Shown piece by piece: positions 8,313 to 16,962 of a DNA stretch of 64,000 bases (position 1 is the first letter of the stretch; every line of letters starts with the position of its first letter). This DNA comes from Bacillota bacterium (lineage in GTDB: Bacteria; Bacillota; Clostridia; Christensenellales; Aristaeellaceae). Below the pieces are notes generated by a model. The model made no database searches and was not told the origin of the DNA. It worked only from the letters and a program-made list of their open reading frames with translations. The DNA lies in the NCBI GenBank assembly GCA_023404715.1, contig JAEYAR010000038.1:15684-79683 (forward strand), written 5' to 3'. A program made the translations under genes and the position numbers.

Positions 8313-9083
8313 TTGCCAGATCCATATATTCCCCCCTATACGATTACCAATAAGATCGTAGAGTTGATTGCGGAAATCAGCGAGATGGTCGGTTCCATCA
8401 GCGTTGGAAAAAACATGAATGCCAATCCGCAGCTGCGACGGGATAACCGCGTGAAAACCATTCATGCGTCGCTTGCGATTGAAAATAACGCCCTTTCTCT
8501 CGATCAGGTAACGGCAATCATCAACGGCAAGCGCGTGTTAGGCGCACCCGGTGATGTTCAGGAAGTAAAAAACGCCTTTGAAGCCTATGAGCATCTGCTC
8601 TCCTTCGACCCCTATTCTGTATCCGATCTGCTGAAAGCCCACGAGATTCTGATGATGGGGTTGGTAAAAGAAGCGGGGGTGTTTCGACGTGGAGGCGTAG
8701 GCATCTTCGCGGGGGATAGACTGGTTCACATGGCTCCGCCCGCCAGTTTCGTACCGCAGCAAATAGAAGACCTTCTACGCTGGATAAAGAACGAAGCCGT
8801 TCACCCGCTGATCAAAAGCTGCGTATTTCATTATGAATTTGAGTTTATCCATCCATTTGCGGATGGCAATGGCCGCATGGGAAGAATGTGGCAAACGCTG
8901 CTGCTGTCTCGCTGGAAGCCCCTATTTGCGTGGCTTCCCGTGGAAACGTTGATACGGGAACGGCAGGATGAATACTATGCCGTCCTCGGGAAATCTGACA
9001 GTACAGCCAGCGCGACGCCGTTTATCGAGTTTCTGTTGGGCACGATTCGAGATGCGTTGCATGATGTAGCGAAAACTGATTGA
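8313..9083 (+). CDS. Fic-domain protein, class II (N-terminal inhibitory helix)
   Basis: 256 residues from a TTG chosen because GAGGTG (8301-8306) sits 6 bases upstream; ATG 8307 and GTG 8304 are in frame but overlap that site. Fic enzymes transfer AMP or a related group to a hydroxyl of a target protein. The full motif HPFADGNGRMGR (about 180-191) with catalytic His is present. SLAIEN (53-58) matches the [S/T]xxxE[G/N] inhibitory helix, placed N-terminally, so the enzyme should hold itself inactive by its own Glu (class II). No antitoxin gene is adjacent, which fits self-inhibition. It is expressed alone from its own promoter. The target is unknown. Confidence 0.9.
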   Translation: MPDPYIPPYTITNKIVELIAEISEMVGSISVGKNMNANPQLRRDNRVKTIHASLAIENNALSLDQVTAIINGKRVLGAPGDVQEVKNAFEAYEHLLSFDPYSVSDLLKAHEILMMGLVKEAGVFRRGGVGIFAGDRLVHMAPPASFVPQQIEDLLRWIKNEAVHPLIKSCVFHYEFEFIHPFADGNGRMGRMWQTLLLSRWKPLFAWLPVETLIRERQDEYYAVLGKSDSTASATPFIEFLLGTIRDALHDVAKTD

Positions 9084-9155
9084 TCCGGGGCTCGCTGAGA
9101 TGACTGTTGCGGATAAGCCGAATAGCAGAAATCAGAAGCATAGGCGCTTATTAAA

Positions 9156-9203
9156 GCCATAGCTAATGTCGCCGTCATGGGCGACACCAGCTATGGCCTT
9201 ATT
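9156..9203. terminator. Bidirectional hairpin between fic and mutase genes
   Basis: GCCATAGCT (9156-9164) pairs with AGCTATGGC (9189-9197), and inside it GTCGCC pairs with GGGCGAC. A-rich bases precede it and CCTTATT follows, fitting termination of both convergent genes. Confidence 0.6.
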
Positions 9204-9251
9204 ATCTAGCACTTTTCACCGCCGAGTTGCCTATGCGTGTCGTCGCTCCGC

Positions 9252-10670
9252 TCAGTTCAGCCTAAGCCCTAAAAAGTCCGCCATCTGCCGGCAGACGGCC
9301 TCCGCGCGCGATAGCGTCGGCATCTCGCAGAACACGCGCAGCAGCGGCTCCGTGCCCGAGAAGCGCACGATGATCCATCCATCCTCGAAGTAGACCTTGC
9401 AGCCGTCCATGTACGACACGTGATCCACCTTCTCCGTGAATTCCGGCAGCTCCTTGTCGGTCATCAGGCGCTTTTGCAGGCTGGTCTTCAGCTCCGCGTC
9501 GAACTTGCAGTCGTGCTCCGCCATGAAGCACTCGCCGAACTGGTCGGTGATCTCTTTATATAGCTCGGAGAGCTTCTTGCCCGTCACGGCCAGCATCTCC
9601 ACCAGCAGCGTGCCCGCGTAGATGCCGTCCTTGCCGCTGATGTGCCCGCGCACCGTGAGCCCGCCGGAGGATTCGCCGCCGATGACCGCGTTGTGCTCGT
9701 CGATGGCCGCCGATACGTGCTTGAAGCCGACCGGCACCTCATAGCAGACCTCGCCAAAGGCCTGCGCCACCTTGTCCAGCAGGTGCGTGGTGGCGATGTT
9801 GCGTACCGCAGGCCCGCGCCAGCGGCGGTATTTGATCAGGTAGTAATACAGCAGCACCAGGATCTCGTTGGGGTGCACGAACTTGCCCTCGTCGTCGATG
9901 ATCCCCAGGCGGTCCGCGTCGCCGTCCGTGGCGATGCCGATGTCCGCGCCGGTCTCGACCACCATGCTGCGCAACGCGCCGAGCGTGCGCTCGTTCGGCG
10001 CGGGCAGGCGCCCGCCGAAGAGCGTGTCGCGGCGCTCGTGGATGACGTCCACCTCGCAGCGCGCGGTGAGCAGGATCGTCTGCAGCGCCGTGCGGCTGAC
10101 GCCGTACATCGGGTCGAGCACGATCTTGAGGTCGCGCGAGCGGATCGCGTCGATGTTGACCGCGCGCAGAATGGTATCGATATAGCTGTTGTAGGGGCTG
10201 ATGATTTCGACATATCCCGCCGCCACGGCCTTTTCAAACGGCATGGCGGGGATATCCTCCGCCGCGATGGATGCGCAGGCTACGGCCAGCTCGTCCGTGA
10301 TCTCCTGCTGGGCGTCGCGCCCGCCCTTTGTGAAGAGCTTGATGCCGTTGTAAAGCGCCGGGTTATGGCTGGCCGTCACTGCGATGCCGTAATACAGGCC
10401 GTATTGCTGCACGGTGTACATGATCAGCGGCGTGGGCGATTCCCGGTTGATGAAATACGTATGGATGCGGCGCGCGGCCATGACCTCGGCCGCCCACTGC
10501 GCCGCCTCGCGCGAGAGAAAGCGGCGGTCAAAGCCGATGCACAGCCCGCGAGCGGCCACGTCCTCCTGCTCCATGCGCTGCGCAAGCGCGCACGCCAGCC
10601 GCTGCACGTTTTCCTTGGTAAACTCATCCCCGATGATGGCGCGCCAGCCGCCCGTTCCGAATGTGATCAT
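9252..10670 (-). CDS. Alpha-D-phosphohexomutase (phosphoglucomutase/GlcNAc-P mutase type)
   Basis: 472 residues from the ATG at 10670 (AGGAGG 7 bases upstream). The enzyme moves phosphate between C1 and C6 of a hexose phosphate through a phosphoserine. Visible are FGTGGWRAIIG at the start, the catalytic-serine loop TASHNP, the metal loop ATDGDADRLG, the sugar-specificity loop GESSGG and the C-terminal phosphate loop RFSGTEPLLRV. It is directly downstream of the GH94 phosphorylase (39-base gap, same strand). The same pairing occurs in Vibrio chitin-use clusters, so a likely substrate is GlcNAc-1-phosphate or glucose-1-phosphate released by the phosphorylase; the family alone does not settle which. 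Confidence 0.92.
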   Translation of the reverse strand: MITFGTGGWRAIIGDEFTKENVQRLACALAQRMEQEDVAARGLCIGFDRRFLSREAAQWAAEVMAARRIHTYFINRESPTPLIMYTVQQYGLYYGIAVTASHNPALYNGIKLFTKGGRDAQQEITDELAVACASIAAEDIPAMPFEKAVAAGYVEIISPYNSYIDTILRAVNIDAIRSRDLKIVLDPMYGVSRTALQTILLTARCEVDVIHERRDTLFGGRLPAPNERTLGALRSMVVETGADIGIATDGDADRLGIIDDEGKFVHPNEILVLLYYYLIKYRRWRGPAVRNIATTHLLDKVAQAFGEVCYEVPVGFKHVSAAIDEHNAVIGGESSGGLTVRGHISGKDGIYAGTLLVEMLAVTGKKLSELYKEITDQFGECFMAEHDCKFDAELKTSLQKRLMTDKELPEFTEKVDHVSYMDGCKVYFEDGWIIVRFSGTEPLLRVFCEMPTLSRAEAVCRQMADFLGLRLN

Positions 10671-10709
10671 CTGGTTTCCTCCTTTTTCGCGGCACAATCC
10701 CCGCCGCTC

Positions 10710-13100
10710 TCAGCCCATGACGACGCGAACCTCGTGCGTCGTCCCTTTTTCAAACGCTGGAATGACCGACGCCGCCTTTCCGTCGACTTGGATGGAAGCG
10801 ACGCCCTTCTCTACGTGCTCCGGGTTTTCCACCTTGATGCGGTAGGTCGCGCCGCGCCACCTGCGCACGGCGGTAAAACCGTCCCACGAGGCCGGAATGC
10901 ACGGATCGACCGTGAGCCATTCCCACTCGGGCCGGATGCCCAGGATGTACTGCGTCGCGGCGAAGTAGGCCCAGCCCGCGCTGCCCGTCATCCACGGATG
11001 GCGTGCGCGCCCGTGCGCCGTATGGTCCTTGCCCATGATGAACTGGCAATAGGCATAGGGCTCGCTCTGGCGCACCTCGATCTTGTCGTTCTGGTTCTCC
11101 GGCAGCAGCGCGTCGTAGAACTTCATCGCCCGCGTACCGCGCCCGATCATCGCCTCGGCCACCCATGCCCAGGGGTTGGGGTGGCTGAAGATCGCGCCGT
11201 TTTCCTTGATGCCGCCGTACACGCGCGTCACGAAGCCGATGTCGTCGTCCGGCGTCGCGAAGGAGGGCGCGTTAAGCATCAGGCCGTAGGGCGTGTAGAG
11301 GTTCTCGTCCACCGCGTCCATGGCGCTCCTCGCCTGCGCGTCGTCCGCAGCTCCGCTGATGACCGCCCACGTGTTGCTCTCCATGTGCACGCGGCCTTCC
11401 GCGTCCTCCTGCGTGCCGATCCGCTTCCCGTTTTTCGTGATGCCGCGGATGAACCACTTGCCGTCCCACAGCTCGCGCCGGCAGACCTCGCGTACGCGCG
11501 CGCGCATCTCGGCGTACTTCTTTTCGTCCTCTGTCCTTGATAGCGCCGCGCACAGGTCGCAAAACGCGTCCAGCGCCCACAGGTGCAGGAACGAGACCAT
11601 CGCGCTCTCGCCGCCGCCCAGGTTCAGGCAATCGTTCCAGTCCGCGCGCAGCCCCTTGCATATGCCGGTCTTGCCCACCTGCTCCGCGGAAAAATCGAGG
11701 ATTCTGCGCATGTGGTCGAGCACCGTGCCCTCGCCGCCATCCGCGTAGGATAATACTTCGTCGGCGAAGGACAATTCTCCTGTCTCTTTCATGTATTCGC
11801 AGATCGCCGGGACGAGCCATAGCGCGTCGTCGGCGCACACGTCCTTCAGGCCGTGTATGATCTGCGACTTATCGGGCGTGGGCACGACCGTCGGAGACTT
11901 GAAGGACTGTTGCTTGCCCTCCGGCTCAAACCAGGCGGGATCGAATAGATGCAGCCCGTAGCCCATGCTCGTGAGCCCCTTGAGCAGCTGGCCGATGCGC
12001 CATTTGCAGCCCTCCGGTTCGGCATGGGGGATACACATGGCGTCCTGCGCCGTGTCGCGGTAGCCCAGGCCGGTGCGTCCGCCGACCTCGATAAACGAGG
12101 CGAAGCGCGAGAAGAGCACGTTGACCTCGCTCTGGTACAGGTTCCAGGTGTTGAGGCTCGTGTTCATGCCGCTATTGGGCGTCATCACCTGCAAAGCGGA
12201 AAGCTTCTCCTCCCAATAGGCGTGCAGCCGCGCGCGGGCGTCGTCCACCGCCCGGGGGGTGTAGCGCTCGCGGGCCGCGCGCGCCGCGCGCTCGTCCCCC
12301 TGGCCGAGGAAGAACAGCAGCCTGCGGCGCTCTCCGGGCTTTAGCGTGACGCGCTTCATCAGCGCGCCGACGGGATTGCCGCCCAGCTCCGTCGAGCCGG
12401 AGAGCGCGCCGCTCTCTATTCCCAGCGGGTCTTTTTCGGTGCGCCCGATGCCGCCCAGGAACGCCTCTCTTCGTCCTTCGTGCCCGTCCGGCGTCTCGCT
12501 GCACGTGAAGTACTGATAGCTGTCCTCCTCGTAATGCAGCTCGATGAGCGCCGCGCCGTCCCGGTAATGCGACCCCGCCGCGTACAGGCTCATCTGAAAG
12601 TTTTGGTTGTCCATATCGATGTGGTGAAAGGAGAATTCCACGTATCCGCACGCCGAAAGCGTCCGCACCTCGTCGGAGCGGTTCTCGATCGTCACGTCGA
12701 AAATCTCTACATCGTCGTTCCGGGGGATGAAGAGCGTCTGCGACGCATAGATGCCCTTGTATTCGCATTCAAAGGTGGTATAGGAAAGGCCGTGCCTGCA
12801 CCAATACGACGCCTGGTCCAGCGGCTTATAGGTGGGCTGCCAGCTGATGGACCAATAGTCTCCGTCCGCGTCGTCGCGCAGGTATACGTAGTGACCCGGG
12901 CTGTCCGCCGGCACGCCGTTGGGGCGAAAGCGCGTGACCCGATGATACTGCGGGGATTTGTACCAGCAATAGCCGCCGCCATGGTGGGCGATGCAGGCCG
13001 CCATGTCCTGCGTGCCCAGATAATTCGTCCAAGAAACCGGCGTATCCACGCGGTCGACGACGTATTCGCGCCGCGCATCGTCAAAATGTCCGTATCGCAT
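10710..13100 (-). CDS. N,N'-diacetylchitobiose phosphorylase (GH94)
   Basis: 796 residues, the size of GH94 enzymes. These use phosphate to split a beta-1,4 disaccharide into a sugar-1-phosphate and a free sugar in the cytoplasm. The sequence resembles, by memory, the Vibrio proteolyticus chitobiose phosphorylase over its whole length: WTNYLGT, FRPN, GHYVYLRDD, SFIEVGGRTGLGYRDTAQDA, GLRADWNDCLNLGGGES (catalytic Asp in DWND), ESNTWAVISG, and ENGAIFSHPNPWAWVAE. Cellobiose phosphorylase is the alternative. ATG at 13100 with GAGAGGTG about 7 bases upstream. It forms an operon with the phosphohexomutase, which would feed the released sugar-1-phosphate into metabolism. A large near-palindrome overlaps the translation start. 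Confidence 0.88.
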   Translation of the reverse strand: MRYGHFDDARREYVVDRVDTPVSWTNYLGTQDMAACIAHHGGGYCWYKSPQYHRVTRFRPNGVPADSPGHYVYLRDDADGDYWSISWQPTYKPLDQASYWCRHGLSYTTFECEYKGIYASQTLFIPRNDDVEIFDVTIENRSDEVRTLSACGYVEFSFHHIDMDNQNFQMSLYAAGSHYRDGAALIELHYEEDSYQYFTCSETPDGHEGRREAFLGGIGRTEKDPLGIESGALSGSTELGGNPVGALMKRVTLKPGERRRLLFFLGQGDERAARAARERYTPRAVDDARARLHAYWEEKLSALQVMTPNSGMNTSLNTWNLYQSEVNVLFSRFASFIEVGGRTGLGYRDTAQDAMCIPHAEPEGCKWRIGQLLKGLTSMGYGLHLFDPAWFEPEGKQQSFKSPTVVPTPDKSQIIHGLKDVCADDALWLVPAICEYMKETGELSFADEVLSYADGGEGTVLDHMRRILDFSAEQVGKTGICKGLRADWNDCLNLGGGESAMVSFLHLWALDAFCDLCAALSRTEDEKKYAEMRARVREVCRRELWDGKWFIRGITKNGKRIGTQEDAEGRVHMESNTWAVISGAADDAQARSAMDAVDENLYTPYGLMLNAPSFATPDDDIGFVTRVYGGIKENGAIFSHPNPWAWVAEAMIGRGTRAMKFYDALLPENQNDKIEVRQSEPYAYCQFIMGKDHTAHGRARHPWMTGSAGWAYFAATQYILGIRPEWEWLTVDPCIPASWDGFTAVRRWRGATYRIKVENPEHVEKGVASIQVDGKAASVIPAFEKGTTHEVRVVMG

Positions 13101-13101
13101 G

Positions 13102-13165
13102 AGATGGCACCTCTCTTATGATTTTCCCGACGGGGTTTGGGAATATCATAACAGAAGTGCCATCT
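13102..13165 (-). promoter_or_regulatory. 64-bp near-palindrome covering the GH94 ribosome site
   Basis: Outer arms AGATGGCAC and GTGCCATCT are perfect; inner arms TTATGAT/ATCATAA and TTCCC/GGGAA also pair. On the minus strand the right arm contains the GAGAGGTG ribosome site and ends one base before the ATG. The left arm holds TATGAT, which could itself be the -10. It is either an RNA hairpin that hides the ribosome site or a large DNA operator. Confidence 0.55.
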
Positions 13166-13222
13166 AAAAAGACATGCCTGCGCTGGTCTTTTATTGTCGC
13201 GTCTTGTGATTTCCGGTCTAAC

Positions 13223-13894
13223 TCACGAGAGGTCCGCTTCCTTTTGCAGGGCCGACAGCCGGGCGTCGACCTCCGCCATACGCCGGGAGAGCCGCTGCAT
13301 CTCCTTCATGGCCTTGGGCGCGCAATCGCTTTCGCGCTTGTAGCACAGGTCGTGCTCCATGCTCGCCCAGACGTCCATCGCGAGCGTACGCACCTGCACC
13401 TCCACGGGCACGTAGCGCGTGCCCTCGATCAGGCAAACCGGCACGTTCAGCACGACGTGCAGGCTGCGGTATCCGTTGTCCTTGGGCATCCGGATGTAAT
13501 CGCGTTCGCGCACCACGTATACGCCCTGTAGCTCGCGCACCATACGCGCCACGGCGTAGACGTCCTGCACGGTCGGGCAGACGATGCGCATGCCCGCGAT
13601 GTCGTATAGATGTGCCTGCGCACTCTCGCAGCTGATGTCATATCCCTTTCTCGTCAGTTTTTCGCAAATACTCGAAAACGCTTTGATCCGCGTTTGTACA
13701 TGATGGATGGGGCTTCTCCTGCTCATGAGCGCCATCTCACGCCGCAGGACCGATACACGCATGTTCATTTCCTCCAGGGCCGCGCCGTACAGGTGCTGCA
13801 TGCGCCGGTACGCCGTCGGGCTGATTCGCTCGTCCTGCACGCCGGCAGGCACGAGCTGCATCCGCGTAGCCGCCCGAGTTAAATGTGCGTCCAT
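13223..13894 (-). CDS. relQ: Small alarmone synthetase, RelQ type
   Basis: 223 residues, typical of small (p)ppGpp synthetases that lack the hydrolase and TGS/ACT domains of RelA/SpoT. The synthetase fold shows RIKAFSSICEKLTRKGYD, then DIAGMRIVCPTVQDVY, RDYIRMPKDNGYRSLHVVL (pyrophosphate-transfer region with K, Y and R) and VEVQVRTLAMDVWASMEH (catalytic Glu in EVQVRT). A C-terminal helix follows. The ATG at 13894 is supported by GAGGTG upstream and by a promoter at 13966-13993; an in-frame ATG at 13993 lies within the promoter and is rejected. Expressed alone; would make alarmone under cell-wall or nutrient stress (family knowledge). Confidence 0.9.
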   Translation of the reverse strand: MDAHLTRAATRMQLVPAGVQDERISPTAYRRMQHLYGAALEEMNMRVSVLRREMALMSRRSPIHHVQTRIKAFSSICEKLTRKGYDISCESAQAHLYDIAGMRIVCPTVQDVYAVARMVRELQGVYVVRERDYIRMPKDNGYRSLHVVLNVPVCLIEGTRYVPVEVQVRTLAMDVWASMEHDLCYKRESDCAPKAMKEMQRLSRRMAEVDARLSALQKEADLS

Positions 13895-13965
13895 TTCTTT
13901 CACCTCTGACTGGTTTAAATCGTATGCGTCTTGCGCCGCCTCTCCTGTAGTTTCTCTCTGGCGAT

Positions 13966-13993
13966 AGTATAGCCCATAAAAATGGCTGTCCAA
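13966..13993 (-). promoter_or_regulatory. Promoter of relQ
   Basis: Minus-strand TTGGAC (13988-13993) and TATACT (13966-13971), spacer 16. It predicts a leader of roughly 65 bases before the ATG at 13894. Confidence 0.6.
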
Positions 13994-14113
13994 TGTGCGG
14001 ATTGTAGCGCCGGTGTGAACGTTTTCCCTCGCATTGACCCCCTAATCCCCTTTCATTCGCGGCGCCAATCGGCCTCCATTTTTTTATGCAAAAGGGCCGG
14101 GAGATATGACTGC

Positions 14114-14142
14114 TTGACAGAAACCAGCTTGTCCGCGATAAT
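14114..14142 (+). promoter_or_regulatory. Promoter of the rlmA operon
   Basis: TTGACA (14114-14119) and GATAAT (14137-14142) with a 17-base spacer, about 34 bases before the rlmA ATG. Confidence 0.6.
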
Positions 14143-14175
14143 GAAGCTTGAGATTTTCTTTAGGAGGCCTATAGC

Positions 14176-15054
14176 ATGCAGGACGCACCGCTCGCTACAA
14201 AGCTCGACCGCGCGAGGGCGCTCATCTCGGCGCGCCAGGCGTTCTTCGCCTGCCCGATCTGCGGGGAGCCCATCCGCGCGGACCGGGAGGCGTCCGTGCG
14301 CTGCGCGCAAGGGCACTGCTTTGACGTCGCCAGAAAAGGCTACGTCAACTTTGCCCGGGCCGGCAAGCTGCCGCATTACGGACGCGCGCTTTTTGAAGCG
14401 CGCAGCGCAGTCTTTCAAGCCGGATACTATGCGCCCGTAGCCGGCGCCCTGCAGGCGATCCTCGGCGCGGAGGCCGAGCGCCTTGGCCGCCCGCTTCAGA
14501 TCGTAGATGCAGGCTGCGGCGAGGGGTATTACAGCGCTTCGCTCGCATCAGGCGGGCACAGCGTCTTTGGCATCGATCTTAGCCGGGACGCCGTCGCGCT
14601 CGCGACGCTGCATGCGCAAGCCGTCTGCTGGTGCGTGGCCGACCTGGCGCGTCTCCCCTTCGCCGATCGCTCGTTGGATGCGGTGCTCAACGTGCTCACG
14701 CCCGCCAACTATGGGGAGTTTCGCCGCGTCCTGCGCCCAGGCGGGCTGTGCGTCAAGGTCGTGCCCGCGGGCGGGTATTTGAAGGAGATTCGGGCGGCTG
14801 TACAGCAGCCTCCCTATGATAATAACGAGGTAGTCGCCTATTTTCATGCACATCTGGATGACGTGACCAATACGCCTCTTCGCTATGCGCGCACATTGGA
14901 TGAAACGTCGCGCGATCTCTTTTTTCACATGACGCCGCTCACCGCTGGCCAAGAGGCGGATCCAGCAGCGCTGCGCGAAATTTGCCAAATCACCATCGAT
15001 ATGAATATCCTGACGGGCAGGTTCAGCGATCGTCAGCAGGAGGAAGGCATATGA
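14176..15054 (+). CDS. rlmA: 23S rRNA (guanine-N1) methyltransferase, RlmA family
   Basis: 292 residues, the family's usual size, starting 8 bases after GGAGG. It methylates a guanine in helix 35 of 23S rRNA using S-adenosylmethionine. An N-terminal zinc finger (FACPICGEPI, then CAQGHCFD) is followed by the conserved AGKLPHYGRALFEAR and a Rossmann methyltransferase domain with VDAGCGEGYYS (SAM loop, about 111-121), GIDLSRDAV and LNVLTPANYGEF. Which member (745 or 748 position; the latter gives tylosin resistance in streptomycetes) cannot be told from sequence. The ATGA overlap with the next gene shows translational coupling. Confidence 0.92.
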   Translation: MQDAPLATKLDRARALISARQAFFACPICGEPIRADREASVRCAQGHCFDVARKGYVNFARAGKLPHYGRALFEARSAVFQAGYYAPVAGALQAILGAEAERLGRPLQIVDAGCGEGYYSASLASGGHSVFGIDLSRDAVALATLHAQAVCWCVADLARLPFADRSLDAVLNVLTPANYGEFRRVLRPGGLCVKVVPAGGYLKEIRAAVQQPPYDNNEVVAYFHAHLDDVTNTPLRYARTLDETSRDLFFHMTPLTAGQEADPAALREICQITIDMNILTGRFSDRQQEEGI

Positions 15055-15893
15055 AAATCACCGCACTGGTCGAAAACAGGGCCGGCGGCAAGCTCAAGCC
15101 CGTACACGGCCTATCCCTTTACGTTGAAACGGCGCGCCACAAGCTCCTTTTTGACTTAGGCCCCGACGCGACCTTGTTTAAAAACAGCCGCGCGCTCGGC
15201 ATCGACCTGAGGAGCATCGATACGGTGATTCTCTCGCATGGCCATAACGACCACGGCGGGGCGCTGCGCGCTTTTTTGCAGCTCAACAAGACCGCCAAAG
15301 TCTACGTGCAACGGAAAGCCTTTGAGCCTCATTATATCCGCGTGCTCTTTTATAGGCGCGATGCCGGTCTCGACCCGGCGCTCGCGTCGCACCCGCAGCT
15401 CGTACCGCTAGACGGCGATTTTTGCATCGACGAAGAGCTTTCGCTCTTTACCGTTCAAGATACGTCTCTTTGTCCTTCCCCGGCCAACTATATGCTGTAT
15501 GACGACGCCGGACGGGATCACTTTGCCCACGAGCAGAACCTGCTGATCCGAGCAAACCGTAACGTCCTCATCACCGGCTGCGGACATACAGGCATCCTGA
15601 ATATCCTTGCCGCCGCGCCCGCACGCCCGCAGGTTTGCATCGGGGGTTATCACCTGTACAACCCGATCGACCGGCGGACCGCCCCAAAGGCCCTGCTTGC
15701 GGAAATAGCCGGCAAGCTTTCCGATTATGAGGCGGATTTCTATACCTGCCATTGTACGGGATTGCGCGCCTACGCGTACTTATCCGCGCGCGTACCGCAT
15801 ATGCACTATCTGTCCTGCGGGGGCACCCTCCACGTTCAGGCGCACGAAAGCGCATCTGAAATGAAAGATAATTTAACAATATCGCACATTTAG
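15051..15893 (+). CDS. MBL-fold metallo-hydrolase
   Basis: 280 residues from an ATG that overlaps the rlmA stop by 4 bases and has AGGAGG 7 bases upstream. The metal-binding signature LSHGHNDHGG (about 60-69) is present, along with the later TGCGHTG and a C-terminal HCTG. The overall layout matches the branch annotated as dihydropteroate-like ribofuranosylaminobenzene phosphate synthase homologues, where real activity in bacteria is mostly unknown. It is cytoplasmic (no leader peptide). Co-transcription with rlmA does not suggest an obvious joint role. Confidence 0.88.
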   Translation: MKITALVENRAGGKLKPVHGLSLYVETARHKLLFDLGPDATLFKNSRALGIDLRSIDTVILSHGHNDHGGALRAFLQLNKTAKVYVQRKAFEPHYIRVLFYRRDAGLDPALASHPQLVPLDGDFCIDEELSLFTVQDTSLCPSPANYMLYDDAGRDHFAHEQNLLIRANRNVLITGCGHTGILNILAAAPARPQVCIGGYHLYNPIDRRTAPKALLAEIAGKLSDYEADFYTCHCTGLRAYAYLSARVPHMHYLSCGGTLHVQAHESASEMKDNLTISHI

Positions 15894-15959
15894 TGATTTA
15901 TTCGTTTGACATCCCTCTATAATGAAACTTTTAACAAGATATCCATCATATTTGTCCGA

Positions 15960-15988
15960 TTGACACTCTGCCAGGGAAATGGTAAGAT
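15960..15988 (+). promoter_or_regulatory. Promoter of the nitroreductase gene
   Basis: TTGACA (15960-15965) and TAAGAT (15983-15988), 17 bases apart, with a leader of about 75 bases before the ATG at 16068. Confidence 0.65.
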
Positions 15989-16067
15989 AGAGCCAGAAGT
16001 TAGCCCCTATTAACTTCAGTGCAGGCCGCTTACCCCAACCGACCGACGCCTGGAAAGGAGTTGCCTT

Positions 16068-16922
16068 ATGGATTACGCTGAATTAGTACAAAGACGCAAA
16101 TCTGTCCGGAATTACAAAGACAAGGCCATCCCGCCAGCTGAAATGGAGGCTATCCGCGCGTTTCTCCCCCAGTGTCACCGCTTGTGCCCCGATATCCGTT
16201 GGGAGGCCCGCTTTTTGGATGCCTGCGCCTGCGACGCATTGAGCGGGGTCGCGGGCTACAAAGGCTTTATGATCAGCGCGCCCGCCTACATCCTACTGCT
16301 TTGCGATGATGCGGATCATTTTATCGAAAATGCAGGCTTTATCGGCGAGGATATCGTCCTGAAGATCACCGAACTGGGCCTAGCCTCCTGCTGGATCACG
16401 TTTGGCAACGGCGATGCTGTAAAGGCGGCGCTTCATATCGATACCGATCGGCAGGCCGCCGCCATCATCGCGTTCGGTTACGCCGAGTCCGCGCCCAAGA
16501 ACGTCCGCCTCGACTTCAAGACGCTCTCAGACGTCGACGTCAAGCAAAGCGACGCCTACTCCGCCCCCAAGGTCGGCGTCGAGGACATGGTGCATATCGA
16601 GCGCTGGGGCAGGCGTTCCAATGCGTTTGAGCTCGCGGATAGCCCGCTCTGGCCCGCGCTGTATGCCGCCAGCCGCGCGCCCTCTTACCTGAACCGCCAG
16701 CCCGTACAGCTCATCGTCGACGGCGGGCAGGTCGTCCTCGTCGTTCGCCGCGCCGATGATGTGGCGTGCCTGGACGAGCGGCTCAACGCCGGCATCGTCA
16801 TGCTGCATTTCGCCGTCATGCGCCTGGATCGCCATCCTGATTTTCATTGGACCCTGGGTGCGCCAAACAAGGATTACGCGCTCCCCGAGGGATACGTAGC
16901 CCTCGCCGTGTGCACCGTCTGA
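16068..16922 (+). CDS. Nitroreductase-family flavoprotein
   Basis: 284 residues; GGAG precedes the ATG. It resembles the longer TM1586-like nitroreductase family, an internal tandem of two half-domains. The N-terminal RRKSVRNYKDKAIP is the FMN-phosphate binding strand; ELGLASCWITFG and IIAFGYAESAP are the usual second FMN motif, and ASRAPSYLNRQPVQLIV in the second half repeats the SPSxxNxQPW-type motif. Enzymes of this group reduce nitro compounds or quinones with NAD(P)H; the natural substrate is unknown. Single gene with its own promoter and a strong downstream hairpin. Confidence 0.88.
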   Translation: MDYAELVQRRKSVRNYKDKAIPPAEMEAIRAFLPQCHRLCPDIRWEARFLDACACDALSGVAGYKGFMISAPAYILLLCDDADHFIENAGFIGEDIVLKITELGLASCWITFGNGDAVKAALHIDTDRQAAAIIAFGYAESAPKNVRLDFKTLSDVDVKQSDAYSAPKVGVEDMVHIERWGRRSNAFELADSPLWPALYAASRAPSYLNRQPVQLIVDGGQVVLVVRRADDVACLDERLNAGIVMLHFAVMRLDRHPDFHWTLGAPNKDYALPEGYVALAVCTV

Positions 16923-16930
16923 AAAAATAC

Positions 16931-16957
16931 GCCGTCTGCAATTGCAGACGGCATGTT
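16931..16957. terminator. Perfect-palindrome terminator
   Basis: A 22-base perfect palindrome (arms GCCGTCTGCAA/TTGCAGACGGC, 16931-16952) is flanked by a run of A on the left and GTTTTC on the right. It lies between convergent genes and should stop transcription from both sides. Confidence 0.75.
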
Positions 16958-16962
16958 TTCGC

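Noticed and set aside
9642..11540. 632-codon plus-strand frame over the mutase and phosphorylase genes
   Set aside because: Spans two well-identified minus-strand genes and their gap; composition is typical of antisense in GC-rich DNA.
15905..15922. TTGACA followed by TATAAT
   Set aside because: Only 6 bases separate the two boxes, too close for a promoter; the correctly spaced pair is at 15960-15988.
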